Source of the DNA: JAKFEW01 sp036675505
GTDB taxonomy: Bacteria; Cyanobacteriota; Sericytochromatia; S15B-MN24; JAQBPE01
DNA: 24,297 nucleotides
Direction: 5' to 3'
Assembly: GCA_036675505.1 (NCBI GenBank)
Contig: JAKFEW010000032.1
Coordinates: 1-24,297, forward strand
Shown: positions 7,721 to 15,283 of the stretch, piece after piece
How the letters are laid out: each line of letters opens with the position of its first letter
How positions within the stretch are numbered: position 1 is the stretch's first letter
Translations under genes and position numbers: made by a program
Notes under the pieces: generated by a model
Told to the model about the DNA's origin: nothing
Databases searched by the model: none
Seen by the model: only the letters and a program-made list of their open reading frames with translations

Positions 7721-8293
7721 TCAGGGCGGCGGTTCCGCCGCGAGCTTCTCGGCCGCCATGGCGGCGACGGCGATCGCCCCGCCCGGGCCGAGGAGCAACG
7801 GCGCCGCGCTGCCCGCGACGTAGCCGGCGGCATGGGCCCAGCCGCCCGCGCGCGCTTCATCCCAGATCATGCCGCCCGCCGCCGCCAGGCGGTCCGGACG
7901 CGTGGCGAGCGTCGCCACCCCGCGGGCGGCCTCGAGCGGGTGGGTGGCCAGGAACGCCAGGCCGCCGCCCAGCCCGAGGGCGGCCGCGCCGAGCCCGCCT
8001 GCGAACCCGCCGATCGCCTCCCAGAGCGGGTCGGTCTTCGGTTCGGGCATGTGGGCCCGCCCGCCTGCGGGCTCGCCCGGCTCGCCCTCGCCCAGCTCGC
8101 CCTCGACGGGGATGGGCTCGGCCACCCCGACAGGCTCCACGACAGGCTCCACGACCGGGCTCGCGCTCCCCGCGGCGGCGGAGCGGCGCACCGAGTCGGC
8201 CAGGCGCTGCGCGGCCGCTTCGACCGCCTGCCGCGTAGCTTCCTCCGCTGCGGCGCGCCGCGCAGCGGAGGCACCATCGACGTCCGCCCCCAT
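7721..8293 (-). CDS. Glycine/alanine-rich hypothetical protein
   Basis: A 190-residue protein starting at ATG 8293, which has GGAGGG upstream; an ATG at 8347 would add an unlikely Gly/Arg-rich head. Residues 1-40 are an amphipathic Ala/Arg/Glu helix. A Pro/Glu/Val-rich linker follows. The C-terminal half contains two or three Gly-rich hydrophobic segments ('GGFAGGLGAAALGLGGGLAF', 'GYVAGSAAPLLLGPGGAIAVA') around 'THPLEAARGVATLATRP'. The alternation of 'HP..A' with Gly-zipper helices recalls pore-like or pre-toxin regions of polymorphic toxins, but there is no toxin domain, so this is only a resemblance. It is divergent from the gene at 8407. No family is recognised. Confidence 0.65.
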   Translation of the reverse strand: MGADVDGASAARRAAAEEATRQAVEAAAQRLADSVRRSAAAGSASPVVEPVVEPVGVAEPIPVEGELGEGEPGEPAGGRAHMPEPKTDPLWEAIGGFAGGLGAAALGLGGGLAFLATHPLEAARGVATLATRPDRLAAAGGMIWDEARAGGWAHAAGYVAGSAAPLLLGPGGAIAVAAMAAEKLAAEPPP

Positions 8294-8394
8294 AGGCCCT
8301 CCACGTCCCCCTCGACGCCCTCCGGGCTCATACCCGCGAAGGCGCATGCGGGGCGCCTTTTAGCGAAAAATTAATGCCCGGATGACGCGTCGCT

Positions 8395-8416
8395 CACAGG
8401 AATTTAATGACCTGTG
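8395..8416. promoter_or_regulatory. Inverted repeat spanning the start codon of the 8407 gene
   Basis: CACAGG (8395-8400) and CCTGTG (8411-8416) form a perfect 6-bp inverted repeat around an AT-rich 10-nt centre that contains the ATG at 8407. The left arm carries the AGGA Shine-Dalgarno sequence. It could be a repressor operator or an mRNA hairpin hiding the ribosome site. Confidence 0.4.
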
Positions 8417-9246
8417 TTAACCTTCCCTCCTATGTCCACCAAATCGTTCGCGCTCGCGCTCCCGCGGTGATCGGCCACCTGGTCTCCGGCACCGATGCGG
8501 CCGGCATGGTGCTGTTCGACCCGCTGGCCGTGCGGACAGCGCTGGGCGGCCGCGGGGAGATCGGCCAGGAGGAGGTCGACGCGGCCGCAGCGGCGGGCGC
8601 CCTGCTGTACTGGTACACCGCGGCCGACGGCACGCATTCGATGCGGGTCTACGTCGATGAGCCGGCGCCCGCGGACGTCGTCGCGAAGGCCCGGAACCGC
8701 GCGAGCGGTCGGCTGCTGCGGGTGCCTGGCGGCCGGGTCGTGTTCGCGGGAGCCGAGATCCTGCTCGACGTAAACACGCGGCCCGACCGCTGGCCGGGGC
8801 GCGAGCCAGCGCTCGCGATCGCCCCCGGCGATTACCTGGTCGATGCCTTCGAGCTCGCGGCGTCCGCCGAGGACGATGCGGCCTTCGACGCGGCGGTGCG
8901 GGATATCGCCGGGAGCTGGGCCACGCGCGCGGCGGACCTGCTCGTGCTGGTCACCGGATCGGTGGTGATGCTCACCGCGTCCATCGTGATCCCCGCGATC
9001 GCGATGCTCTTCGTGCACCCTGCCCGCCTGCTCGCGGTCCTCCCGGCTGCGTTGCTCTGGCTCGGCCTGCCCTGGGCCCTGGTGCTCGTCGCCTGGCAGC
9101 TGCCGGCGATCACGCGCGTTCAGGCCGCCCGGGAGCAGCTCGACAGCGGGTGGCCCGACGCCGTCGCTGTGTTGCGGCGCGTGGCCGATGGCGAGCCTCG
9201 GCCCGCAGGAGGAGGTGGCTTCGGCGTGGGCTACGCCGACGTTTGA
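8407..9246 (+). CDS. Two-TM membrane protein of unknown function
   Basis: A 279-residue protein with no signal peptide. Residues 1-170 are soluble, including a stretch 'DVVAKARNRASGRLLRVPGGRVVFAG' and an acidic helical part. Two adjacent hydrophobic helices follow at about residues 178-205 ('LLVLVTGSVVMLTASIVIPA') and 208-235. A charged tail ends in Gly-rich residues. This suggests an inner-membrane protein with a large N-terminal cytoplasmic domain. ATG 8407 has AGGA at 8398-8401; a GTG at 8467 would also be possible. The first 60 bases are less GC-rich than the rest. No family is recognised. It converges with the cyclophilin gene, with only 22 nt between stops. Confidence 0.75.
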   Translation: MTCVNLPSYVHQIVRARAPAVIGHLVSGTDAAGMVLFDPLAVRTALGGRGEIGQEEVDAAAAAGALLYWYTAADGTHSMRVYVDEPAPADVVAKARNRASGRLLRVPGGRVVFAGAEILLDVNTRPDRWPGREPALAIAPGDYLVDAFELAASAEDDAAFDAAVRDIAGSWATRAADLLVLVTGSVVMLTASIVIPAIAMLFVHPARLLAVLPAALLWLGLPWALVLVAWQLPAITRVQAAREQLDSGWPDAVAVLRRVADGEPRPAGGGGFGVGYADV

Positions 9247-9268
9247 CGACCCCGCTCCGGGGCCGGGC

Positions 9269-9967
9269 TCAGGGCTTGGGGGGCAGCGACGGGTTGGGTG
9301 ACGCCGAGGGCTTGGGCGCGGCGGGGTCTTCCTGCGCCACGATCGCCCTCACGATCCGATCGCCCACCGCCAGCTGGCGCACCACGTCCATGCCCTTGGT
9401 GACGAGCCCGAAGACCGTGTAGGCCTCGTCCAGGTGCGGCGCCTCCTTGAGCGTGACGAAGAACTGGCTGTCGCCGCTGGCCGGATCCTTGCCGCGGGCC
9501 AGGCCCACGCTGCCCGCGAGGTGGCGCACGGTCTGGCCCTGGAACTCGGGCGGCACGCTGAAGCCCGAGCCGCCCCGGCCCACCTTCGGGTCGCTCGCCG
9601 CCATCGTCTTGGTGAGCGGGTCGCCTACCTGGACGGCGACGCCCGGCACCACGCGGTGCGCCGCGAGGCCGTCGTAGAAGCCGGCCTTCACGAGCTTCAC
9701 GATCTGCGCGACGGTCTTCGGGGCCTCGCGCGGGAAGGTCACGATCGTGAAGGGGCCCTTCGCGGTCTCGAAGGTGAGGCGGGCGCCCAGGTGGATCAGG
9801 TGGCCGGCGGCCTCTTCCATATCGGGGATCGTGGCCGCGGGGTCCTTGTCGCCGGGCTCGGGCGTCGCCTCGATGCGGTTGCCCATGGCGAACGCCGCGG
9901 GCGGCGTGGGGCCGAAGGCGGCGGTGAGGAGCGCGAGGGTGGCCAAGGCGAGTACGGTCTTCTGCAT
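9269..9967 (-). CDS. Exported cyclophilin-type peptidyl-prolyl isomerase
   Basis: A 232-residue PPIase that would catalyse cis/trans isomerisation of X-Pro bonds outside the cytoplasm. A Sec signal (MQKTV start, hydrophobic core to about residue 24, Ala-rich cleavage site) is followed by a cyclophilin domain. Recognisable parts are 'GFYDGLAAHRVVPGVAVQVGDP' in the usual position of F-H-R-x-I-P-G (the catalytic Arg is present), 'GSVGLARG' and 'GDSQFFVTL..APHLDEAYTVFG'. A Pro/Ser-rich tail ends the protein. Two active-site positions (Phe and Met after the PG turn) are Val and Ala here, typical of divergent bacterial cyclophilins. The -10 hexamer TACAAT sits 7 nt before the ATG and there is no Shine-Dalgarno sequence. 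Confidence 0.92.
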   Translation of the reverse strand: MQKTVLALATLALLTAAFGPTPPAAFAMGNRIEATPEPGDKDPAATIPDMEEAAGHLIHLGARLTFETAKGPFTIVTFPREAPKTVAQIVKLVKAGFYDGLAAHRVVPGVAVQVGDPLTKTMAASDPKVGRGGSGFSVPPEFQGQTVRHLAGSVGLARGKDPASGDSQFFVTLKEAPHLDEAYTVFGLVTKGMDVVRQLAVGDRIVRAIVAQEDPAAPKPSASPNPSLPPKP

Positions 9968-9974
9968 GCCCGGG

Positions 9975-9980
9975 ATTGTA
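9975..9980 (-). promoter_or_regulatory. -10 element of the cyclophilin gene, leaderless spacing
   Basis: On the minus strand the order is TACAAT-CCCGGGC-ATG, a 7-nt gap identical to that at hutI. It lies in the 46-nt space after the glycosyltransferase stop, so the cyclophilin gene probably has its own transcript. Confidence 0.55.
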
Positions 9981-10013
9981 CCGCCGCGCCCCTGATTCAG
10001 CCAAGTCCACGCC

Positions 10014-11132
10014 TCAGCGCGCCAGCCGGAAGCGCGGTCGCGCGACCTCCTCGTAGATGCGCTCGAGCGCCGCGAGGTTGTCCGCGAAGGCGTAGCGGCT
10101 CACGACGCGCCGACGCGCGAGCCCGCGCAGCCGATCGAGCGCCGCGGGATCCTCGAGCAGCCCTTTGATCGCCGGCGCGAGATCGGTCTTGAGCGTCAGC
10201 GGGTCGATCACCTGGCCCACGCCCTCGACGACCTCGCCGTCGGCGCCCACGTCGGTCGCCAGGGGCACGGCGCCGCAGGCCATCGCCTCGAGCAGGGCGA
10301 TCGAGAGGCCCTCGACGCTGGAAGGCAGCACGAAGACGTCGGTGCCGCGCAGGACGTCGATGCGGCGCTCCTCGTCAGCCACGAAGCCCAGCCAGTGCAC
10401 GCCCGGCAGCTCGCCGTAGCTCGCGCGCAACTTCGCGCCGAGCACACCGTCGCCCATGACGGCGAGCCGGACGTCCGGCCCGAGGTCGAGGTCGCGCCAC
10501 GCGCGCATCAGCTTGCCGACGTTCTTCTCGGGATCGATCCGGCCCATGTAGGTCACCAGGCGCCGCGCACCGATCGCCGCCTTGAAGGCGCTCGGCCCCG
10601 GCCGGTAGCGCCGCACGTCCACGCCGTTCGGCAGGATCCGCACGATCGGCTCGGGCACGGCGAGGTCCGTGAGGCGGCGCTTCTGGCCCTCGGAGAACAC
10701 CACCACGCGGTCACAGCGGCGGAGCGTGCGCGCGTACAGCCGGTAGACCAGGGCCGACACGCGGTTGGGGAAGGTCGGCCGGTGATCGAGCGCCACATGG
10801 AAAGTGGCCACGAGCGGCACGCCGAGCTCCGCGCAGATCTCGGGGATGCGCCAGTCGAGCGGACCGAGCGCGAACGAGGCGTGCACCACGTCGGGCTGGA
10901 AGCCTTGCAGGTGCGCGACGAGCCGCTGGCCCGCGTCCGGCTTCGGCACGACGAACATGTGGGTCTTGAGGAGGTACGGCAGGCTCTCCTCTTCCTCGCT
11001 GCGGACCTCCTCGTTGTGCAAGTAATAGAACGCGACCTCGTGCCCGCCCGCGCGCAGCGCGCGCACGAGCTCGCGGCAATACGTCACGATGCCGCAGAAC
11101 GGAAACTTCTTGCCGATGATCGCAATCCGCAT
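10014..11132 (-). CDS. GT4-family glycosyltransferase
   Basis: A 372-residue GT-B glycosyltransferase. The N-terminal domain starts 'MRIAIIGKKFPFCGIVTYCREL', a Gly-rich loop and helix like those of cell-surface or lipid-headgroup GT4 enzymes. The C-terminal donor-binding domain has 'RLVTYMGRIDPEKNV', 'LAVMGDGVLG' and the retaining EX7E motif E274-G-L-S-I-A-L-L-E282. It probably uses an NDP-sugar or similar donor at the inner face of the membrane; donor and acceptor cannot be told. ATG 11132 is preferred because it starts the first beta strand exactly; a longer frame to 11195 adds no recognisable sequence. GGGAGAG lies upstream at an acceptable distance. Confidence 0.9.
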   Translation of the reverse strand: MRIAIIGKKFPFCGIVTYCRELVRALRAGGHEVAFYYLHNEEVRSEEEESLPYLLKTHMFVVPKPDAGQRLVAHLQGFQPDVVHASFALGPLDWRIPEICAELGVPLVATFHVALDHRPTFPNRVSALVYRLYARTLRRCDRVVVFSEGQKRRLTDLAVPEPIVRILPNGVDVRRYRPGPSAFKAAIGARRLVTYMGRIDPEKNVGKLMRAWRDLDLGPDVRLAVMGDGVLGAKLRASYGELPGVHWLGFVADEERRIDVLRGTDVFVLPSSVEGLSIALLEAMACGAVPLATDVGADGEVVEGVGQVIDPLTLKTDLAPAIKGLLEDPAALDRLRGLARRRVVSRYAFADNLAALERIYEEVARPRFRLAR

Positions 11133-11429
11133 CCCGCCACTCTCCCGCCATACAAACCGTAGCACTGCGGGAAAGGGGCTCGCCTTGGGCGTCATGCCCG
11201 AAATTGGCGAAAGCGCTTGGCGATTGCGTGCCCGTTGCTCGCCTGTCGGATCGGGCAGGCCTTAAACTCGATCGGTCCATTCTGGGCCGTTCTCGGGCCG
11301 ATCGACCTGGCCTGCGGGTTAAGACTTTGTCAGGGCACGCAAGTCTTTGGCCTGTTAAGCCTATATTAAATGCACGTTCAGTTTGTGAGAAGAGCCCTGG
11401 CGCCGCAAGCGCTAGCATTAGGAGGAATC
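11133..11429. other. Long non-coding intergenic region with repeated GGCCTG/TTAA elements and an inverted repeat
   Basis: About 300 nt separates the divergent genes at 11132 and 11430. It holds an 8-bp perfect inverted repeat TCGATCGG (11268-11275) / CCGATCGA (11298-11305), a GCCTG...CAGGC pair at 11241-11260, and three related blocks combining GGCCT with TTAA near 11257, 11309 and 11349. A -10-like TATATT is at 11362-11367. I see no convincing coding frame. It may hold operators or a structured leader for the 11430 gene. Confidence 0.5.
11362..11367 (+). promoter_or_regulatory. Putative -10 element of the 11430 gene
   Basis: TATATT (5 of 6 matches to TATAAT) sits in the most AT-rich part of the intergenic region and would give a leader of about 55 nt. 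No -35 at normal spacing is evident; a TTGTCA at 11327-11332 is too far away. Confidence 0.4.
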
Positions 11430-12062
11430 ATGACCACCATCGCCGCCAACCGCCCGATCGTGTCGGCCAAGGCCCAGTCGCCCGTCAAGACCGTCGCGGC
11501 TCCTGCCCCGGCCACCACCGATGCCGCGAAGTTCTCGAACTCCCTGCCCACCGTCGTCCAGCCCGTCGGCATGGCGCTCCCGATGTGGCAGCGCGTCACG
11601 CAGCTGCTGAGCCAGGCGGGCGCGATGTGGACGCCGCCGGTCATCGTCGACATCTTCAAGTCGAGCGTGAAGTCGGGCTTTGGCCTCCAGAACCTGGCCT
11701 GGACCGTCATCCCGTCGGCGATCAGCAACGCCCGCAACGTGTTCAGCAACAAGATCTCCACCGGCCGCGGCGTCGGCAACGTCGCCTCCGAGACCGTCCT
11801 CGGCGTCGGCAAGGGTATCGTCTCCGGCGTGGTGGTGCAGTCCGCCTCGATCGCCATCGGCCCGCTGCTCGGCCTGCTGCCCGCGAACCCGATGCTGCTG
11901 ATGGGCGCGAGCCTCGTGGTCGGCCTCGGCGGCCTGATCGGCTCCTACTGGGTCATGAACAAGGTCATCAAGAAGACCGGCGTCGATCAGAAGATCTCCG
12001 ACGGCGTCACCAACCTGCTCGGCGGCGACAAGGCCCCGGCCCCCGCGCCGGCGGCGGCATAA
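11430..12062 (+). CDS. Gly-zipper-rich membrane protein, probably highly expressed
   Basis: A 210-residue protein preceded by a near-perfect Shine-Dalgarno sequence (AGGAGG, 6 nt before ATG 11430). The N-terminal 40 residues are an Ala/Pro/Lys/Thr-rich linker without a signal peptide. A central region ('WTPPVIVDIFKSSVKSGFGL', 'VGNVASETVLGVGKGIVSG') leads to two hydrophobic Gly-rich segments near residues 130-152 and 156-180. The tail is Lys-rich and then Ala/Pro. Its codon choice is strikingly uniform (mostly C- or G-ending optimal codons such as GTC, ATC, AAC and AAG), unlike its neighbours and typical of highly expressed genes. The very strong downstream terminator fits this. I do not recognise a family. 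A structural or membrane-organising role is an inference. Confidence 0.85.
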   Translation: MTTIAANRPIVSAKAQSPVKTVAAPAPATTDAAKFSNSLPTVVQPVGMALPMWQRVTQLLSQAGAMWTPPVIVDIFKSSVKSGFGLQNLAWTVIPSAISNARNVFSNKISTGRGVGNVASETVLGVGKGIVSGVVVQSASIAIGPLLGLLPANPMLLMGASLVVGLGGLIGSYWVMNKVIKKTGVDQKISDGVTNLLGGDKAPAPAPAAA

Positions 12063-12092
12063 CTTTTCCGTCCTCCTTCCTTCTCTCTCACT

Positions 12093-12142
12093 CACAAACG
12101 CGCACCCAGGGGACCCGCAAGGGTCCCCTGGGTGTATTTGTG
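12093..12142 (+). terminator. Strong terminator with GNRA tetraloop
   Basis: A 14-bp perfect stem (12103-12116 with 12121-12134) is capped by a GCAA tetraloop. Outer CACAAA (12093-12098) can pair with TTTGTG (12137-12142), so both strands carry an A/T-rich flank. It follows the 11430 gene by about 40 nt and is the strongest hairpin in the window. Confidence 0.9.
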
Positions 12143-12272
12143 CGCGGCCAACCCCTACTCGCTGGCCGAAACGCCCAGGTGGCGCCCCTTCACCTGTCTA
12201 TAACGGCCAAAAATCGCCTGATGGCGCAAATCTTTGGCTGGATCCCCCTATCCAGTAGACGAAATATTTCTT

Positions 12273-12278
12273 TACAAT
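12273..12278 (+). promoter_or_regulatory. -10 element (TACAAT) of the phosphodiesterase gene
   Basis: TACAAT lies in an AT-rich stretch (AATATTTCTTTACAAT), about 35 nt before ATG 12314. A purine-rich GAGGTGGGG serves as the ribosome site. No -35 hexamer is obvious. Confidence 0.55.
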
Positions 12279-12313
12279 CAACGGGGATCGGGACGCGGGA
12301 GACGAGGTGGGGC

Positions 12314-13861
12314 ATGGGCGAGCGCGGGCGCGATATTCGGCCGGTGCACTTCATCATCATCGACAGCTGGGTCGCCCGGACGGTGGAGCGCGAGTTCCTG
12401 GCCGGGCGATTGCCGGCGTTGGCGCACCTGCTGCGTCATGGCCGGATGGACCTGGAGTGCACGACGATCTTCCCCTCGGTCACGCCGGCCTGCCTGACGG
12501 CGCTCGCGACGGGCGTGGGGCCCGACCTCAACCACATCACCGGCGTGCTCTGGTACAACCGGCCGCCGGATCGCTACGTGCATTACTGGCCGTACCCGCA
12601 GAGCCTGTTGTGGGGCACGATCGAGCATGTCGTGGGCGATTTCTTCATTGGGCTCAACGGCGAACACCTCTCGCGCGGTGTCCAGACGGTGTTCGAGCTG
12701 CTCGAGGCGGCCGACGTGCCGAGCGCCTGCGTGAACTTCCCGGTCTCGCGCGCGCCCTACCAGCACCACACGGAGGTGCCGGCCTTCATCAAGCGGCTCG
12801 GCAAGCTGCCCGACGACCTCGTGCTGCCGGGCCCGCGCTTCATGCGCCATGGCGATATGATCCGGGGCACGCGCCCGCGCTCGAAGGGCTTCTGGAAGAA
12901 GTACGGCTTCAACGACGAGATGAGCGCCCTGCACAGCGCGGACCTGATCCGCGAGGCCCGGCCGGCGTTCATGCTCACGTACTTCAACGAGAACGACCTG
13001 CGCACCCACCACCATGGCCCCGACAACATCGGCTGGAGCCTCGCGCGGGTCGACGCCGAGCTCGGCCGCATGATGGACGCTTACGGCTCGTGGGACCGGG
13101 CCGTGCAGGAGGCGCGCTGGCTGGTGGTCGGCGATCACGCCCAGAGCAACACCTATCCGCTGCGGCCGGGCCACGCCGTGAACGTGTTCAAGGCCTTCCC
13201 GAAGCACCGCATCGCGCCGCTGCGCTGGGGCGGCTTGCGCGCGCGCGGCTGCGACTTCGCGGTCGGGCCGAACGACCGCATGTGCTACTTCTACTTCCCG
13301 GAGGAGGCTGAAACGGCGCGCTGCCGCGCGGAGGTGCTCGAGGTGGTGAGCGGCTGGAAGTCCGTGGATCAGGTCTTCTGGCGCGACGGTGAGACGTTCC
13401 ACGGCCTGCGGCGGGCGAGCGGCGAAAGCATGAGCTGGCGGCGCGGCGGGCCTGTGACCGGCGGGAGGCGAGGAACGAGCGTCGTCGACCCGTGGGGCCA
13501 GCGCTGGACCGTCGAGGGCGCGCTCGGCACGGTGGGCGCGTGGCTCGACGGCGACTTCCTGCGCTACGGCGACTACCCCAACGCGCTCGAGCGCGTGACC
13601 TCGGCGCTCTCGGTGCCGGGCGGCGGCACGCTGGTGCTGACCGCCGCGCTCGGCTACGAGTTCACGTCGGGCTTCCCGATGGGGCGTGGCAACCACGGCT
13701 CGCTGCACGTGCTCGATTCGTACGTGCCGCTCGTGTCGGTGGGCCTGCAGGCGCCGCTGATGCCGCGCATCACCGACCTGGTGGGAGTGGTGCTGGACGC
13801 CTTCGGCGTCCAACGCCCGGCCTACATGCCGAGCCCGACACACCCTTCCTGGGTGCCGTAG
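12314..13861 (+). CDS. Alkaline-phosphatase-superfamily phosphodiesterase / nucleotide pyrophosphatase-like
   Basis: A 515-residue metal-dependent hydrolase of the type I phosphodiesterase family. The two-metal site is readable: Asp17 in 'IIIDSW', Thr57 in 'FPSVTPACLTALATG' (expected nucleophile), 'YFNENDLRTHHHGP' (Asp and His ligands), 'VVGDHAQSN' (Asp-His) and 'GRGNHGSLHVLDSYVPL' (the last His). No signal peptide is seen, so it is probably cytoplasmic or peripheral. The substrate is unknown: nucleotides, phospholipid head groups and phosphonates are all used in this family. ATG 12314 is chosen for its ribosome site; a longer open frame upstream runs across the terminator and promoter. Its stop at 13861 directly abuts the stop of the convergent radical SAM gene at 13862. 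Confidence 0.88.
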   Translation: MGERGRDIRPVHFIIIDSWVARTVEREFLAGRLPALAHLLRHGRMDLECTTIFPSVTPACLTALATGVGPDLNHITGVLWYNRPPDRYVHYWPYPQSLLWGTIEHVVGDFFIGLNGEHLSRGVQTVFELLEAADVPSACVNFPVSRAPYQHHTEVPAFIKRLGKLPDDLVLPGPRFMRHGDMIRGTRPRSKGFWKKYGFNDEMSALHSADLIREARPAFMLTYFNENDLRTHHHGPDNIGWSLARVDAELGRMMDAYGSWDRAVQEARWLVVGDHAQSNTYPLRPGHAVNVFKAFPKHRIAPLRWGGLRARGCDFAVGPNDRMCYFYFPEEAETARCRAEVLEVVSGWKSVDQVFWRDGETFHGLRRASGESMSWRRGGPVTGGRRGTSVVDPWGQRWTVEGALGTVGAWLDGDFLRYGDYPNALERVTSALSVPGGGTLVLTAALGYEFTSGFPMGRGNHGSLHVLDSYVPLVSVGLQAPLMPRITDLVGVVLDAFGVQRPAYMPSPTHPSWVP

Positions 13862-15283
13862 TCAGGTGATGGCCGCGATCGCCGCCCGGCGCAGCGGCGC
13901 AAGCCTGGTCTGCTCCAGCTCGTCGCGGTAGAACAGGTTGTACGTATCGAACGGGATCAGCCGCCCGTCCGGGTGCACGATGTGCACGCAGGTCTTCTTC
14001 ACGCTGCGCACGTCGAATGCGGCGGCGTCGATGAACTGCATGATCAACACCCGGAACACGTTGTCGTAGCCCAGCCCCGCAGGGGCCGACACCTGTGGCA
14101 AGCAGCACAGCAGGTCGCGCAGCGTGGCGGCGCCGGATGCCGGCGAATGGTTGGTCGAGAACAGCTTGAAGATCGCGTCGCGGATCGCCGGGTCCTGCTC
14201 GTACACGATCGTGTTGCGGCCGCCGTCGATCAGCACCGCGGGGTCCACCAGGCCGGTGAGCGGCCGCACCTGGTCGCCGAGCTTCAAGGCGTAGCCCATG
14301 CACAGGCTGTCCGGGTGGCAGGGCACCGGGATCAGGTCCTCGGCGCGGAAGACGTCGGTCTGCTCGAGGATGCGGCGGCGCACCTCGGTGAGCGTCAGGC
14401 GGTCCGTGGCCGGGTCGTAGCCCTCGAGCCGCCCGGCCTCCTGGATCGGCTGCAGCGTCACGCCGCGCACGCACTTCTTGGTGAGCGCGTAGTCGATGAT
14501 CTTGCCGATCTCATGATCGTTCACGCCCTTCATGAGCGTGACGACGAGCGTGGTCGAGATGCCCAGCGCCTCGAGCCGGTCGAGCGCCTGCAGGCGCACC
14601 TCGCGCAGGTCCTCGCCCCGCAGCGCGCGCAGGGCGGCCTCCTCGAACGAGTCGAACTGGAGGTAGACCTCGAAGCCGGGCATATAGGCCGCGAGCCTCT
14701 CGGTGAAGGCCGCGTCGCGCGCGATGCGCACGCCGTTCGTGTTGATCATCAGGTGGCGGATCGGGCGGCGCTTCGCGGCGTCGAGCACGGCGAAGAAATC
14801 CGGGTGCAGCGTCGGCTCGCCGCCCGAGATCTGCACCACGTCCGGCTCCTTCTCGTTGCGCACGACGGCGTCGAGCATGAACTCCACCTGGGCGAGGGAC
14901 TTGAACGCCTGGGCGCGGTGCGGGCCGCTCTCGGCGTAGCAGATCGGGCACTTCAGGTTGCAGAAGTCCGCGATCTCGATCAGCGAGAGACAGGAGTGCT
15001 GCTCGTGGTCCGGGCAGAGGCCGCAGTCGTAGGGGCAGCCGTACTTGATCGGCGTGTTGTAGGTGTACGGCATCTCCGGCGGCTTGATGAAGACCTCGCG
15101 GCTGCGCTTGTAGTAGTCCACGTCGTCGGCCACCAGCACGCGCTCGAAGCCGTGCGTCGGGCAGCGCTTGTCCAGGTAGACCTTGTCGTCCTCGAAGACG
15201 ATCTTGCCCTCGACCTTGCGGTAGCAGGTCGTGCAGATGCTGATCGCGATGTCGTAGTAGAGGTACGGGCGTACTTTAGCCAT
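13862..15283 (-). CDS. Radical SAM protein, tetraether/membrane-spanning lipid synthase (Tes)-like
   Basis: A 473-residue enzyme. An N-terminal zinc-ribbon-like part has C17xxC20 and C41xxH44. An auxiliary Fe-S motif follows: 'YGCPYDCGLCPDH' with C83, C87 and C90, then C98. The radical SAM motif is C108-N-L-K-C112-P-I-C115, and 'QISGGEPTLHPDF' binds SAM. Further cysteines occur in 'VPCHPDSLC' and 'KKTCVHIVHPDGRLIPF'. This order matches the MJ0619 / Tes family, whose archaeal member joins lipid tails into tetraethers and whose bacterial relatives are proposed to make membrane-spanning lipids. One oddity: the terminal 'PF-C-x-Y-N' pattern I associate with the family reads Asp instead of Cys. 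Start ATG 15283 has GGAGG upstream and overlaps the preceding gene by 8 bp. The substrate is not proven. Confidence 0.88.
   Translation of the reverse strand: MAKVRPYLYYDIAISICTTCYRKVEGKIVFEDDKVYLDKRCPTHGFERVLVADDVDYYKRSREVFIKPPEMPYTYNTPIKYGCPYDCGLCPDHEQHSCLSLIEIADFCNLKCPICYAESGPHRAQAFKSLAQVEFMLDAVVRNEKEPDVVQISGGEPTLHPDFFAVLDAAKRRPIRHLMINTNGVRIARDAAFTERLAAYMPGFEVYLQFDSFEEAALRALRGEDLREVRLQALDRLEALGISTTLVVTLMKGVNDHEIGKIIDYALTKKCVRGVTLQPIQEAGRLEGYDPATDRLTLTEVRRRILEQTDVFRAEDLIPVPCHPDSLCMGYALKLGDQVRPLTGLVDPAVLIDGGRNTIVYEQDPAIRDAIFKLFSTNHSPASGAATLRDLLCCLPQVSAPAGLGYDNVFRVLIMQFIDAAAFDVRSVKKTCVHIVHPDGRLIPFDTYNLFYRDELEQTRLAPLRRAAIAAIT

Noticed and set aside
7721..8293. Polymorphic toxin or immunity gene
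   Set aside because: Gly-rich segments recall pre-toxin regions, but there is no toxin domain, no RHS/VENN repeats and no immunity partner.
8339..8361. 7-bp hairpin AAGGCGC/GCGCCTT followed by TTTT, as a plus-strand terminator
   Set aside because: No plus-strand gene lies upstream for it to end; the loop is 7 nt and the T-run is only four. It might be chance or part of a leader.
9250..9268. CCCCG-CTC-CGGGG hairpin between convergent genes as terminator
   Set aside because: Only a 5-bp stem with a 3-nt loop and no T-tract, in DNA where such short GC hairpins arise often.
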